The position numbers were made by a program, and so were the translations under genes. DNA of 64,000 bases from Microvirga aerilata (GTDB taxonomy: Bacteria; Pseudomonadota; Alphaproteobacteria; Rhizobiales; Beijerinckiaceae): positions 51,421 to 115,420 of the forward strand of contig NZ_JAEQMY010000016.1 of the NCBI RefSeq assembly GCF_016743775.1. Direction: 5' to 3'. Of the stretch, positions 34,508 to 42,235 are shown one piece after another. The first letter of the stretch is position 1, and each line of letters opens with the position of its first letter. The notes below the pieces were generated by a model, which did not search any database, was not told the DNA's origin, and was given only the letters and a program-made list of their open reading frames with translations.

Positions 34508-35278
34508 TCATTCCTCCAAGTGTGGTGTTCGAGAAGCGTGATGATCTAATGAGCGGCAGCGCGCCGGCTTCTTCTTCGCCGTGACTCCGAGATGCTGCTC
34601 GAGAGCGGCGGGGTCTTCGATGAGCGCGCGGCTCGAACTGGCGTGGACGATCGCGCCGCGGTCGAGGATGAGCGCGCTGTCGGTGACCCCCAGGATCTTC
34701 TGGGCGTGCTGCTCCACAACGATGGCCGACATGCCCTCCCCGCGGATGATGCGCGTCAGGGCCGCCAGCAGCTCCTCGATGATGATCGGCGCCAACCCTT
34801 CGGTCGGTTCGTCGAGCAGCAGGAGCTTGGGGTTGAGCACGAGTGCGCGGGCGACCGCCAGCATCTGCTGCTCGCCGCCGGAGAGCTGGTTGCCCAGGTT
34901 GGACCGGCGCTCCCTGAGGCGCGGGAACATTTCGTAGGCACGATTGACGTTCCACGGTCCCGGGCGGGCCACGGCGGTCAGGTTCTCCTCCACCGTCAGG
35001 GACTTGAAGATGTTGCGCTCCTGCGGCACCCAGCCGATGCCCGCATGGGCTCGCTTGTCGGGACGCGCCGAGGTCAGGTTCTGGCCATCGAGCACGATGG
35101 TGCCGCTGCGATGGCGCGTGACGCCGATGATGGTGTTCAGCAGCGTCGTCTTGCCGGTGCCATTGCGGCCGAGCACCGCCAGCGACTCGCCGGGCTTGAG
35201 GCGCAGGTCGATGTTCGAGATCACCACGGCGTCGCCATAGCCTGCGGAGACGCCCTGAAGGGCCAGAAGATCACTCAT
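34508..35278 (-). CDS. Branched-chain-amino-acid-type ABC transporter ATPase (LivF-like)
   Basis: 256 aa from the ATG at 35278 (GGGGAGAG upstream), overlapping the LivG-like gene by eight bases. Walker A GRNGTGKT, signature NQLSGGEQQMLAVARAL and Walker B LLLDEPTEGLAP are the LivF hallmark. The last 25 residues extend past the usual LivF end. It is part of a HAAT-family importer, and aromatic acids are plausible cargo given the operon. Confidence 0.92.
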   Translation of the reverse strand: MSDLLALQGVSAGYGDAVVISNIDLRLKPGESLAVLGRNGTGKTTLLNTIIGVTRHRSGTIVLDGQNLTSARPDKRAHAGIGWVPQERNIFKSLTVEENLTAVARPGPWNVNRAYEMFPRLRERRSNLGNQLSGGEQQMLAVARALVLNPKLLLLDEPTEGLAPIIIEELLAALTRIIRGEGMSAIVVEQHAQKILGVTDSALILDRGAIVHASSSRALIEDPAALEQHLGVTAKKKPARCRSLDHHASRTPHLEE

Positions 35279-36023
35279 CGACGCTCTCCCCAAGATACAC
35301 GGCCCGCACCTTCGGATCGGTGGACACCTCCTCGACGGTGCCTTCGGTGAAGAGCGCGCCGTTGACCAGAACCGAGATCCGGTCCGCGAAGCTGAAGACG
35401 AGGTCCATGTCGTGCTCGATCAGAAGAACCGACACGTCCCGCGGCAGGGCGGCGACCGTTGCCAGCAGCTCATGGCGCTCCGCCTCCGGCACGCCGGCAG
35501 CAGGCTCGTCCAGCAGGAGGACGCGGGGCCGGCACGCAAAAGCCACGGCGATCTCCAGCAGTCGCTGCTTGCCATAGGCGAGTTTCGAGGTGCGCTCGTC
35601 CAGCACGTCGGTCAGGCGGAAGCGTTGGGCGATCTCGACGATCTCGTCGACGATGGCTGTCTTGCTGCCAATGACCCGCCACCAGTCGCGCCCGCCGCCC
35701 ATGCGCTCGGACACCGCAAGCCCAAGGGTTTCGAGCGGCGTCATGGCGGGAAAGAGCTGGTTGATCTGGAAGGTGCGGGCAAGGCCGCGCTGCACGCGCA
35801 GCTCAGGCCGCAGGCCGGTGATGTCCTCGCCCTGGAGAATGATCTGCCCGGTGGTGGGCTTGATGACGCCGGTCAGCAGGTTGATGAAGGTGGTCTTGCC
35901 GGCCCCGTTGGGGCCGATCAGGGCGTGGCGCGCGCCCTGCTCCAGGCGGAACGTCACGTTGTCGGTCGCCACGAGGCCGCCGAAGCGCTTGATGAGACCT
36001 TTGGTTTCAAGAGCCGGTGTCAT
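35271..36023 (-). CDS. Branched-chain-amino-acid-type ABC transporter ATPase (LivG-like)
   Basis: 250 aa. Walker A GPNGAGKTTFINLLTG, the KPTTGQIILQGEDITGLRPE family stretch, and Walker B PRVLLLDEPAAGVPEAE followed by LLIEHDMDLVF. The signature loop reads KLAYGKQRLLEIAVAF instead of LSYGxQR, the normal LivG variant. It starts one base after the LivM-like stop codon and is translationally coupled. Confidence 0.92.
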   Translation of the reverse strand: MTPALETKGLIKRFGGLVATDNVTFRLEQGARHALIGPNGAGKTTFINLLTGVIKPTTGQIILQGEDITGLRPELRVQRGLARTFQINQLFPAMTPLETLGLAVSERMGGGRDWWRVIGSKTAIVDEIVEIAQRFRLTDVLDERTSKLAYGKQRLLEIAVAFACRPRVLLLDEPAAGVPEAERHELLATVAALPRDVSVLLIEHDMDLVFSFADRISVLVNGALFTEGTVEEVSTDPKVRAVYLGESVDE

Positions 36024-36024
36024 G

Positions 36025-37059
36025 TCAGACCTCCCGGGCCGGCGTGGTTGTCAGGGGCTGCGGCCGGTCCACGGTCCGGCCCCTGGATCGCGGCCACAGG
36101 GCGCGTACCCTTTCCGTCAGGCGTTCCCGGCCCGCCAGCACGATCAGCACCAGGATCAGGCCGATCCAGAACTGCCAGTATTGCGGCGTCCAGGCTGAGA
36201 TCACGTCCTGCAGGACCTTGAAGATGATGGCCCCGATCAGCCCGCCGTAGAGATAGCCGACGCCGCCGATCACCAGCACCAGCATCACGTCCGCTGAGCG
36301 ATGGAAGGCGAGCACGTCGAGCGACACGAACTGGGTGGTCTGCGCCAGCAGAGCGCCGGCCACGCCCGCATAGGCCGCCGAAAGGGTGTAGATCGCCACG
36401 AGGCGGCGGTTCACCGGGATGCCGACGGCCCGCGCCCTCAGGGCATTGTCGCGGATCGAGCGCAGTGACAGGCCGTAGGGCGACACCACGATCCGGCGGG
36501 CGACGACGAAGAGCAGAAAGGTCACCACGAGGCTGTAGGTATAGGCGGTCGTGCCGAAGATATCGAACTCGAACAGGCCGAGGATCGGCCCCATGGCGAT
36601 CCCCTGAAGGCCGTCGGCTCCGCCCGTGAGCCAGGATGCCTGGTTGGCGATCTCGCCGAGAACAAGCGCGACGCCCAAGGTCACCATCAGCTTGGTCAGG
36701 TCGGAACCGCGCAGCACGAGAAAGCTGGTCACGAAGCCGAGGACGGCCGCCGCAATGGCCGCCACGCCCAGGCCGAGCAGCGGATCGGCAAATCCGTCCC
36801 TTGCGAGAATCCCGGCCGCATAGGCGCCGAGGCCAAAGAAGGCGGCGTGACCCAGGGACACGATGCCGGCATAGCCGAGGATCAGGTCGAGGGAGAGGGC
36901 GAAAAGGCCGATGATCGCGATCTCGTTCAGGATCAGGTGGCGCTCGGGCAGGAGGAACAGGGTGGAGGCCGCCACGAGCCAGAAGGCGATCTCGCCGATC
37001 TTCCACCGCCCTCGTCTGTTCAAGGAGGCCCTGACGGAATCGGCGGTGTTCGACAGCAT
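36025..37059 (-). CDS. Branched-chain-amino-acid-type ABC permease (LivM-like)
   Basis: 344 aa from the ATG at 37059 (AGGAAACACTCCG upstream); a GTG at 37089 would overlap the LivH-like gene. The conserved LivM core LSLDLILGYAGIVSLGHAAFFGLGAYAAG and about ten hydrophobic segments are present, with the coupling region ARAVGIPVNRRLVAIYTLSAAYAGVAGALLA. It forms the membrane channel with the LivH-like permease. Confidence 0.92.
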   Translation of the reverse strand: MLSNTADSVRASLNRRGRWKIGEIAFWLVAASTLFLLPERHLILNEIAIIGLFALSLDLILGYAGIVSLGHAAFFGLGAYAAGILARDGFADPLLGLGVAAIAAAVLGFVTSFLVLRGSDLTKLMVTLGVALVLGEIANQASWLTGGADGLQGIAMGPILGLFEFDIFGTTAYTYSLVVTFLLFVVARRIVVSPYGLSLRSIRDNALRARAVGIPVNRRLVAIYTLSAAYAGVAGALLAQTTQFVSLDVLAFHRSADVMLVLVIGGVGYLYGGLIGAIIFKVLQDVISAWTPQYWQFWIGLILVLIVLAGRERLTERVRALWPRSRGRTVDRPQPLTTTPAREV

Positions 37060-37078
37060 CGGAGTGTTTCCTGTTGGG

Positions 37079-37933
37079 TCAGCGCGCACGGTCGAAGAGT
37101 CCCTGTGGGCGAAGAACGAGAACGACGATCATCAGGGTGTAGATGACGAAGGCGCCGACGCTCGGCACGTAGTACTTGCCGGCCACGTCGGCGATCCCGA
37201 GCAGCAGGGAGGCCAGGAATGGGCCGGTGATGCTCGTGGTGCCGCCGACCGTCACGACGATCAGGAAGTAGATCATGAACTTGAGCGGAAAGGTCGGGTC
37301 GAGGCCCAGGATCTCCGCGCCCAACGCTCCCCCTAAGCCCGCCAGGCCGGACCCGACAGCGAAGGTGGCGGCGAAGATCAGGCTCACATTGATGCCGAGC
37401 CCACGGGCGACGCGGGGGTCGTCGACGGCGGCCCTGAGGCGGCTGCCGAAGCGCGTCTTAGTAAGTATGAGCTGCAGGGCGACCACGAGGGCGCCGCAGA
37501 CCGCGATGATGAAGCTGCGATACAGGCCGACCTGGATGCCGAGGATCTCGACGCGCCCTTGCAGCCACGAGGGCAACTGGATCAGCTGCTGCTGCGATCC
37601 CATGCTGTAGTCGATGGCTGCCACCGCCATGAAGACGAGGCCGATGGAGAACAGGACCTGATCGAGGTGGCTGCGGGCATAAAGCCGCTTGTAGAGGGTT
37701 CTCTCGAGCACGAGGCCGATCAATGCCGGAACGATGAAGGCGAGCGGAAGGGTTGCCAGGAACGGCACGCCGTGGCGGTTCATCAGAACGGCCGTCACAT
37801 ACCCACCCGCCATGGCAAAGGCGCCGTGGGCCAGGTTGACGAAGTTCATCAGGCCGAGGGTGACGGCCAAGCCGCAGGCCAGCACGAACAGCAGCATGCC
37901 GTAGGCAATGCCGTCGAAGAGAATGGTCAGCAC
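37079..37933 (-). CDS. Branched-chain-amino-acid-type ABC permease (LivH-like)
   Basis: 284 aa from a GTG at 37933, six bases after GGAG; a TTG at 37954 is the alternative, and no ATG is available nearby. GLMNFVNLAHGAFAMAGGYV is the LivH signature, followed by about eight membrane helices and ARGLGINVSLIFAATFAVGSGLAGLGGALG. It is separated from its binding-protein gene by a terminator-like hairpin. Confidence 0.9.
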   Translation of the reverse strand: MLTILFDGIAYGMLLFVLACGLAVTLGLMNFVNLAHGAFAMAGGYVTAVLMNRHGVPFLATLPLAFIVPALIGLVLERTLYKRLYARSHLDQVLFSIGLVFMAVAAIDYSMGSQQQLIQLPSWLQGRVEILGIQVGLYRSFIIAVCGALVVALQLILTKTRFGSRLRAAVDDPRVARGLGINVSLIFAATFAVGSGLAGLGGALGAEILGLDPTFPLKFMIYFLIVVTVGGTTSITGPFLASLLLGIADVAGKYYVPSVGAFVIYTLMIVVLVLRPQGLFDRAR

Positions 37934-37959
37934 CGCGTTCTCCGAAAAACTCAAAAACG

Positions 37960-37984
37960 GAAGCGCCGCAGGTTGCGGCGCTTC
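37960..37984 (-). terminator. Hairpin between the livK-like and livH-like genes
   Basis: GAAGCGCCGCA (37960-37970) pairs perfectly with TGCGGCGCTTC (37974-37984) around GGT; CCGTTTTTGAG follows on the minus strand. It probably attenuates permease expression relative to the binding protein. The same stem occurs at 42198-42222 after the paralog. Confidence 0.75.
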
Positions 37985-37997
37985 GCTGATGTGGCGA

Positions 37998-39164
37998 TCA
38001 GTTGGACTTGGCGGCCTTCACCGGGTCCTTGACGTTCGCGATCGTGGCAAACTCCACGTTGTAGAGCTCACCGTTCACCCGCTCCACCTTCCGCACATAG
38101 ATGTTCTGCACGATGTCGCGCGTCTGCGGATCAATCGAGATCGGCCCGCGCGGGCTGGTCCAGCTCATGCCCTTCATCGCATCGATCAGCGCCTGGCCAC
38201 CCTGACCGTTGGTCTTCTTCAGGCCCTCGTAGATCAGGTGCATGCCGTCGTAGCCGCCCACCGCCATGAAGTTCGGGCGCATGTTGGGGTTGGCCCTCTT
38301 GAACGCTTCCACGAACGCCTTGTTCTCAGGGCTGTCATGGGCCGCCGAATAATGCTGGGTGGTGATGGCGCCCAGGGCCACGTCGCCCATGCCGTTGAGG
38401 ATGTCGTCATCGGTCACGTCGCCGGGGCCGATGAGCTTGACGCCGCTCTTGTCGAGACCGCGCTCCACGAACTGCTTCATGAACTGCGCGCCGATGCCGG
38501 AGGGCACGAACACGAACAGGGCGTCCGGCTTGGCGTCGGTCACCTTCTGCAGGAAGGGCGAGAAGTCGGGGTTTGCCAGCGGCACACGCAGGTTCTCGAC
38601 CTGGCCGCCCTTGCCTGCGAACGCACCGGTGAAAGCCTTCTCGGCATCGATGCCGGGGCCGTAGTCCGAGACGAGCGTGACCACCTTCTTGATGCCGTTC
38701 TGGGCCGCCCACTCCGCCATCGGCACCGTGGCCTGCGGCAGGGTGAAGCTGGTGCGAACGATGAAGGGCGAAGCCTCGGTGATCGTCGCGGTCGCTGCCG
38801 CCATGACGACTTGAGGCACCTTGGCCTGGGTTGCGAGCGGCGCGGGCGCGAGAGCCAGCGGGGTGAGGCCGAAGCCTGCCATGACGCTGATCTTGTCGTT
38901 GACGATCAGCTCCTGCGCCAGGCGCTTGGTCACGTCCGCTACGCCCGTGTCGTCCTTCACGATCAGCTGGATCTTTTTGCCCGCCACCGTGTCGCCCTTC
39001 TGCTGCATGTACAGCTTGGCCGCCGCCTCGATCTGCCGCCCCGTCGAGGCGAACGGCCCCGTCATCGGCAGGATCAAGCCTACCTTGAGGGTCTCCTGGG
39101 CCAGGGCCGAGCCGCTCAGGGCCAGCATGGCCGCCGCAGCACCTACAAATGTCCGACGTAGCAT
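37998..39164 (-). CDS. ABC substrate-binding protein, LivK-like (paralog 1)
   Basis: 388 aa. A signal peptide (MLRRTFVGAAAAMLALSGSALA) precedes a type I periplasmic binding fold: ETLKVGLILPMTGPFASTGR, then VGGYDGMHLIYEGLKKTNGQ. HAAT-family receptors of this kind bind branched-chain amino acids or, in Rhodopseudomonas, aromatic acids such as p-coumarate and benzoate. It is upstream of the LivHMGF-like genes. Residues 1-124 and about 280-388 are essentially identical to the product of 42236-43402, while the centre differs. Confidence 0.92.
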   Translation of the reverse strand: MLRRTFVGAAAAMLALSGSALAQETLKVGLILPMTGPFASTGRQIEAAAKLYMQQKGDTVAGKKIQLIVKDDTGVADVTKRLAQELIVNDKISVMAGFGLTPLALAPAPLATQAKVPQVVMAAATATITEASPFIVRTSFTLPQATVPMAEWAAQNGIKKVVTLVSDYGPGIDAEKAFTGAFAGKGGQVENLRVPLANPDFSPFLQKVTDAKPDALFVFVPSGIGAQFMKQFVERGLDKSGVKLIGPGDVTDDDILNGMGDVALGAITTQHYSAAHDSPENKAFVEAFKRANPNMRPNFMAVGGYDGMHLIYEGLKKTNGQGGQALIDAMKGMSWTSPRGPISIDPQTRDIVQNIYVRKVERVNGELYNVEFATIANVKDPVKAAKSN

Positions 39165-39201
39165 TTCCTCTTCTCCCTCTTCGGCTTTCAGCCTTTGCAG
39201 T

Positions 39202-39963
39202 CTAGGCGCGGATGCGCCTCTTGATGAGCCCGGAACCTGGCACCAGGTCCATGTCCCTCTGGTTTGTCAGCGCTCGCTCCAGATTGCGGTGCGCGATGCG
39301 CGCATGCTCGCGCATGATCGCCTCGGCACGGGTTCCCTCCCGCCGTTCAATGGCCGAGAGGACGCAGTGGTGCTGGTCTTGGGCGATGCTCAAGATTTGG
39401 TTCAGCTCCGGGGACCGCGATTGGACGGGAACCAGGGCGCTCGGCGAGGCGAACGGCAACGCGCTGACCCGTTCAAGCTGCCGGGCCAGGGTCTGGCTCT
39501 CGGCCATCCCGATCAGGATGTGGTGGAACTTTGCGTTCAGCTCCACATATCGGGAAAGATCGATCTCGGTAGTTCCCCGGCGCATCACGTCGTCGATGGC
39601 GTCCAGGCAGTCGGCAGCGTTCCGCAGATCCGTTCGGCTCACGCCGCGCTCGGCCGCAAGCCGCGCTGCGAGTCCCTCGAGCGTCCCGCGGATCTCGATG
39701 GACTCGAAGACCTCCTTTTCCGAGAAGGTCTTGACCGAGAAGCCCCCGGACGGAATGGCCTCCAGCAGCCCCTCCTCCTCCAGCCGCACGAGAGCCATGC
39801 GGACCGGAGTGCGGGAGACGCCGAGACGCTCGACCATCTGCAGCTCGGATACCCGCTCGCCGGGATTGAGCTCCCCGCGCAGGACGAGCTCGCGAAGGGC
39901 GAACTGCGCCCGCACGGTCTGGGTCATCGACCGGTCGCTGCCCTTGTCGGCTGTCTTGATCAT
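39202..39963 (-). CDS. GntR-family transcriptional regulator with FCD domain
   Basis: 253 aa from the ATG at 39963 (AAGGACACC upstream). A start at 39999 that overlaps the reductase stop codon (TGATG) is possible. It has a winged HTH (LRELVLRGELNPGERVSELQ MVERLGVSRTPVRMALVRLE) and an FCD ligand-binding domain with its helical pattern and histidines (YVELNAKFHHILIGMAES, HEHARIAHRN-type tail). FadR-type regulators of this subfamily usually repress catabolic genes until an organic acid binds. Two TGTATACA palindromes before the oxygenase gene are its likely operators. Confidence 0.9.
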   Translation of the reverse strand: MIKTADKGSDRSMTQTVRAQFALRELVLRGELNPGERVSELQMVERLGVSRTPVRMALVRLEEEGLLEAIPSGGFSVKTFSEKEVFESIEIRGTLEGLAARLAAERGVSRTDLRNAADCLDAIDDVMRRGTTEIDLSRYVELNAKFHHILIGMAESQTLARQLERVSALPFASPSALVPVQSRSPELNQILSIAQDQHHCVLSAIERREGTRAEAIMREHARIAHRNLERALTNQRDMDLVPGSGLIKRRIRA

Positions 39964-39998
39964 GGTGTCCTTCGGCGACTCCGGCGAGGCTATCGACA

Positions 39999-40973
39999 TC
40001 AGGCGGCCCTGTCAGCCGTGTCGATGGTGATATCCCCGCCTGCCACGCGGGACACGCAGGTGCAGAGCTTCCTGTTCTCGGCCTTTTCCTCGTCGCTGAA
40101 GAAGACGTCCCGGTGATCGACGGTCCCGCTCACGTCGAGGATGTACAGGGCGCACAGACCGCACTCCCCTCGCCGGCAATCGGAAATCATCCCGACGCCG
40201 GCCGCCTCAAGGGCCTCCAGCATGGTCTTGTTCGGCGGAACATCCACCTCCATGCCAAGCCGGGGAATCTTCACCCGGAACGGCTCGGTCGCATAGCGGC
40301 CGCTGTTGCCGAAGGTTTCGAACCGCAGCTGGTCCACAGGGCGTCCGCTCCGTTGCCAGGCGCGCTTGGCCGCCTCCAGCATCCCGATGGGGCCGCACAC
40401 ATAGAGCTCGCCGCCGGGCGCGAGTCGGGCGATCTCCGCATCGAGATCGACACGAGCCCCCTCCTCGTCGAGGAACACCTGAAGCCGGTCGCCGATCCGT
40501 AGCCGCAGCTCGTCGGCCAGGGCCATGTCCTGCCGGCTCCGACAGGCATAAAGAACGCGAAAATTCGCGCCTGCGTGGGCAAGCGCCAGGGCCATGGTGA
40601 AGATCGGCGTGATGCCGATCCCGCCCGCGAGCAGGATGTATTCCGGCCGCCCCAGGCTGAGGTCGAAGTGGTTGCCGGGGGTCGAGACGCTGAGTTGGGC
40701 CCCGGTCTGGAGGCTCCACATGTAGAGAGACCCGCCGCGGCTGTCGCGAAGCCGCTTCACGGCGATCCTGTAGAGCCCGTCCTGGCAGGGCCCGACGATG
40801 GAGTAGGACCGCACGTCCGGCCTCTCCCCGATGTGCACTCCCACATTGATGTGGCTGCCCGGCGTCGGCACCACGAACTCTCCCTCCGGCTCGATCTCGA
40901 AGAGCCGGATGTCGGAGGTCAGGTCCCGCACCGAACGCAAGGTGCCTTTACGCCACTCGACTTGCTTGCCCAT
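39999..40973 (-). CDS. Ferredoxin-NAD(P) reductase component, VanB/phthalate-dioxygenase-reductase type
   Basis: 324 aa: an FMN/FAD-binding barrel (RSYSIVGP), an NAD domain (LLAGGIGITPIFTMALALAH, YVCGPIGMLEAAK) and a C-terminal plant-type [2Fe-2S] domain with C266-x4-C271-x2-C274 and C304. This order (flavin, NAD, ferredoxin) is the class IA reductase layout that feeds electrons to Rieske oxygenases. It starts eight bases after the VanA-like oxygenase gene, its evident partner. Confidence 0.93.
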   Translation of the reverse strand: MGKQVEWRKGTLRSVRDLTSDIRLFEIEPEGEFVVPTPGSHINVGVHIGERPDVRSYSIVGPCQDGLYRIAVKRLRDSRGGSLYMWSLQTGAQLSVSTPGNHFDLSLGRPEYILLAGGIGITPIFTMALALAHAGANFRVLYACRSRQDMALADELRLRIGDRLQVFLDEEGARVDLDAEIARLAPGGELYVCGPIGMLEAAKRAWQRSGRPVDQLRFETFGNSGRYATEPFRVKIPRLGMEVDVPPNKTMLEALEAAGVGMISDCRRGECGLCALYILDVSGTVDHRDVFFSDEEKAENRKLCTCVSRVAGGDITIDTADRAA

Positions 40974-40981
40974 GATGAAGC

Positions 40982-42064
40982 CTACTCGGCAGCCTCGCTG
41001 GGCAACGGCAGCGCCTGCCCATGCTCGGCCTCCAGCATCCGGTCGATCAGCTTGCGGGCCCAGAGGGCGCCGGCGTCGATGTTGAGGTTGTAGAACGGCA
41101 TCCTCGGGTTTCTGTCGATGGCGATCTGCTGGGCCTCCAGCACCACGTGGTCCTGATCGTAGACGCCCTTGCCCTCGTTCACATGGGCCTTGTTGATGTC
41201 CCGGGAGAGCTGCTCGTCGTCCGTCCGGAACGTTCTGACGAAGTTCCAGAAGTAGTGACAGGACTTGTCCGTCTCCGGCGTGATGGCTGCCAGGAAGGCG
41301 CCGTTGACGCCCTGCGACCGGTCTCCTTCGGGAGCGCCCGTGCCGGTGACCGCTACGCCCACATCGCCGACCACGGTGGAGGGCGCCTGGAAATAGATGA
41401 TCTGCCAGCGGTCCACATGCTCGCCCGGCCGGTTCAGCTGCTTGGCCCAGAAGGGCGGCGGCTCAATGTTGATCATCCAGCGGGTCACGGTCGCCGTGCT
41501 GTCCGTGTGCGTCACGTCGAAGGGCGAGCTGGTGATCGCCTCGTCGCCGATGCTGCCCGCGTGCACATAGGTCTCGTGGGTGAGGTCCATCAGGTTGTCG
41601 ATCACGAGACGGTAGTCGCACTTCAGGCTGTAGAAGGTGCCGCCCTCGCCCACCCATTCGGTGCCGTCGTTCCAGTGGAAGTCCGTGATCTTGGCCGGAT
41701 CCGCAAGCGCGGGATCCCCCGGCCACACCCACACGAGGCGATGCCGCTCGGCCACCGGGTAGGACCGCACGCAGGCCGAAGGATTGATGGTCTTCTGCGC
41801 GGGCATGTAGGTGCAGCGCCCGGCGGCGTTAAAGACAAGGCCGTGATAGCCGCAGACCACCTCGTCGCCCTTGAGATGCCCCATGGACAGGGGGAGCAGC
41901 CGGTGCCAGCAGGCATCCTCCAGCGCCGTGACCTCGCCGTCCGACCGGCGGTAGAGCACCATGTCCTTGCTGCAGATGGTCCGGGCCGCCAGCTCATGCT
42001 TGATCTCATGGCTCCAGGCCGCAGCGTACCAGGCGTTCAGCGGAAAGGATCGAGCATCTGTCAT
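40982..42064 (-). CDS. Rieske non-heme iron oxygenase, VanA-like aromatic O-demethylase/hydroxylase
   Basis: 360 aa. The Rieske centre is C52-W-H54 and C71-GY-H74. The mononuclear iron site is DNLMDLTHETYVHAG (D160, H163, H168). Overall layout (NAWYAAAWSHEI, WVWPGDPALADP, CDYRLVIDNLMDL) is close to vanillate O-demethylase VanA, which turns vanillate into protocatechuate plus formaldehyde. LigAB downstream in the island would cleave that product. Related enzymes demethylate syringate or hydroxylate phthalate-like acids, so vanillate is a likely, not proven, substrate. The start has a GGAGGAAGAC site. Confidence 0.88.
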   Translation of the reverse strand: MTDARSFPLNAWYAAAWSHEIKHELAARTICSKDMVLYRRSDGEVTALEDACWHRLLPLSMGHLKGDEVVCGYHGLVFNAAGRCTYMPAQKTINPSACVRSYPVAERHRLVWVWPGDPALADPAKITDFHWNDGTEWVGEGGTFYSLKCDYRLVIDNLMDLTHETYVHAGSIGDEAITSSPFDVTHTDSTATVTRWMINIEPPPFWAKQLNRPGEHVDRWQIIYFQAPSTVVGDVGVAVTGTGAPEGDRSQGVNGAFLAAITPETDKSCHYFWNFVRTFRTDDEQLSRDINKAHVNEGKGVYDQDHVVLEAQQIAIDRNPRMPFYNLNIDAGALWARKLIDRMLEAEHGQALPLPSEAAE

Positions 42065-42085
42065 TGTCTTCCTCCACGGATTCAG

Positions 42086-42113
42086 AATGTATACAGAGCC
42101 GTGAGCACAGCAA
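42086..42113 (-). promoter_or_regulatory. Promoter of the oxygenase operon with overlapping GntR-type operator
   Basis: TTGCTG (42108-42113) and TACATT (42086-42091) lie 16 bases apart on the minus strand. The palindrome TGTATACA (42088-42095) overlaps the -10, placing a repressor on the promoter 24 bases before the oxygenase start codon. Confidence 0.55.
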
Positions 42114-42182
42114 TCATACGAATGGCTATTTCCGACGAAATTCGATGCTGCAGAGCAGCGAGATGGGTTGAGCTTAGCGATT

Positions 42183-42192
42183 ATGTATACAT
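42183..42192. promoter_or_regulatory. Second TGTATACA operator copy
   Basis: ATGTATACAT is a perfect 10-bp palindrome whose core matches the site at 42088-42095, exactly 96 bases away. Two such sites suggest cooperative or looped binding by the FCD-type GntR regulator of the same operon. Confidence 0.55.
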
Positions 42193-42197
42193 GGAAA

Positions 42198-42222
42198 GAA
42201 GCGCCGCAGGTTGCGGCGCTTC
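42198..42222 (-). terminator. Hairpin terminator after the second livK-like gene
   Basis: GAAGCGCCGCA (42198-42208) pairs with TGCGGCGCTTC (42212-42222). It is identical to the stem after paralog 1 and is followed by TTTCC on the minus strand. Confidence 0.7.
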
Positions 42223-42235
42223 GCTGATGTGGCGA

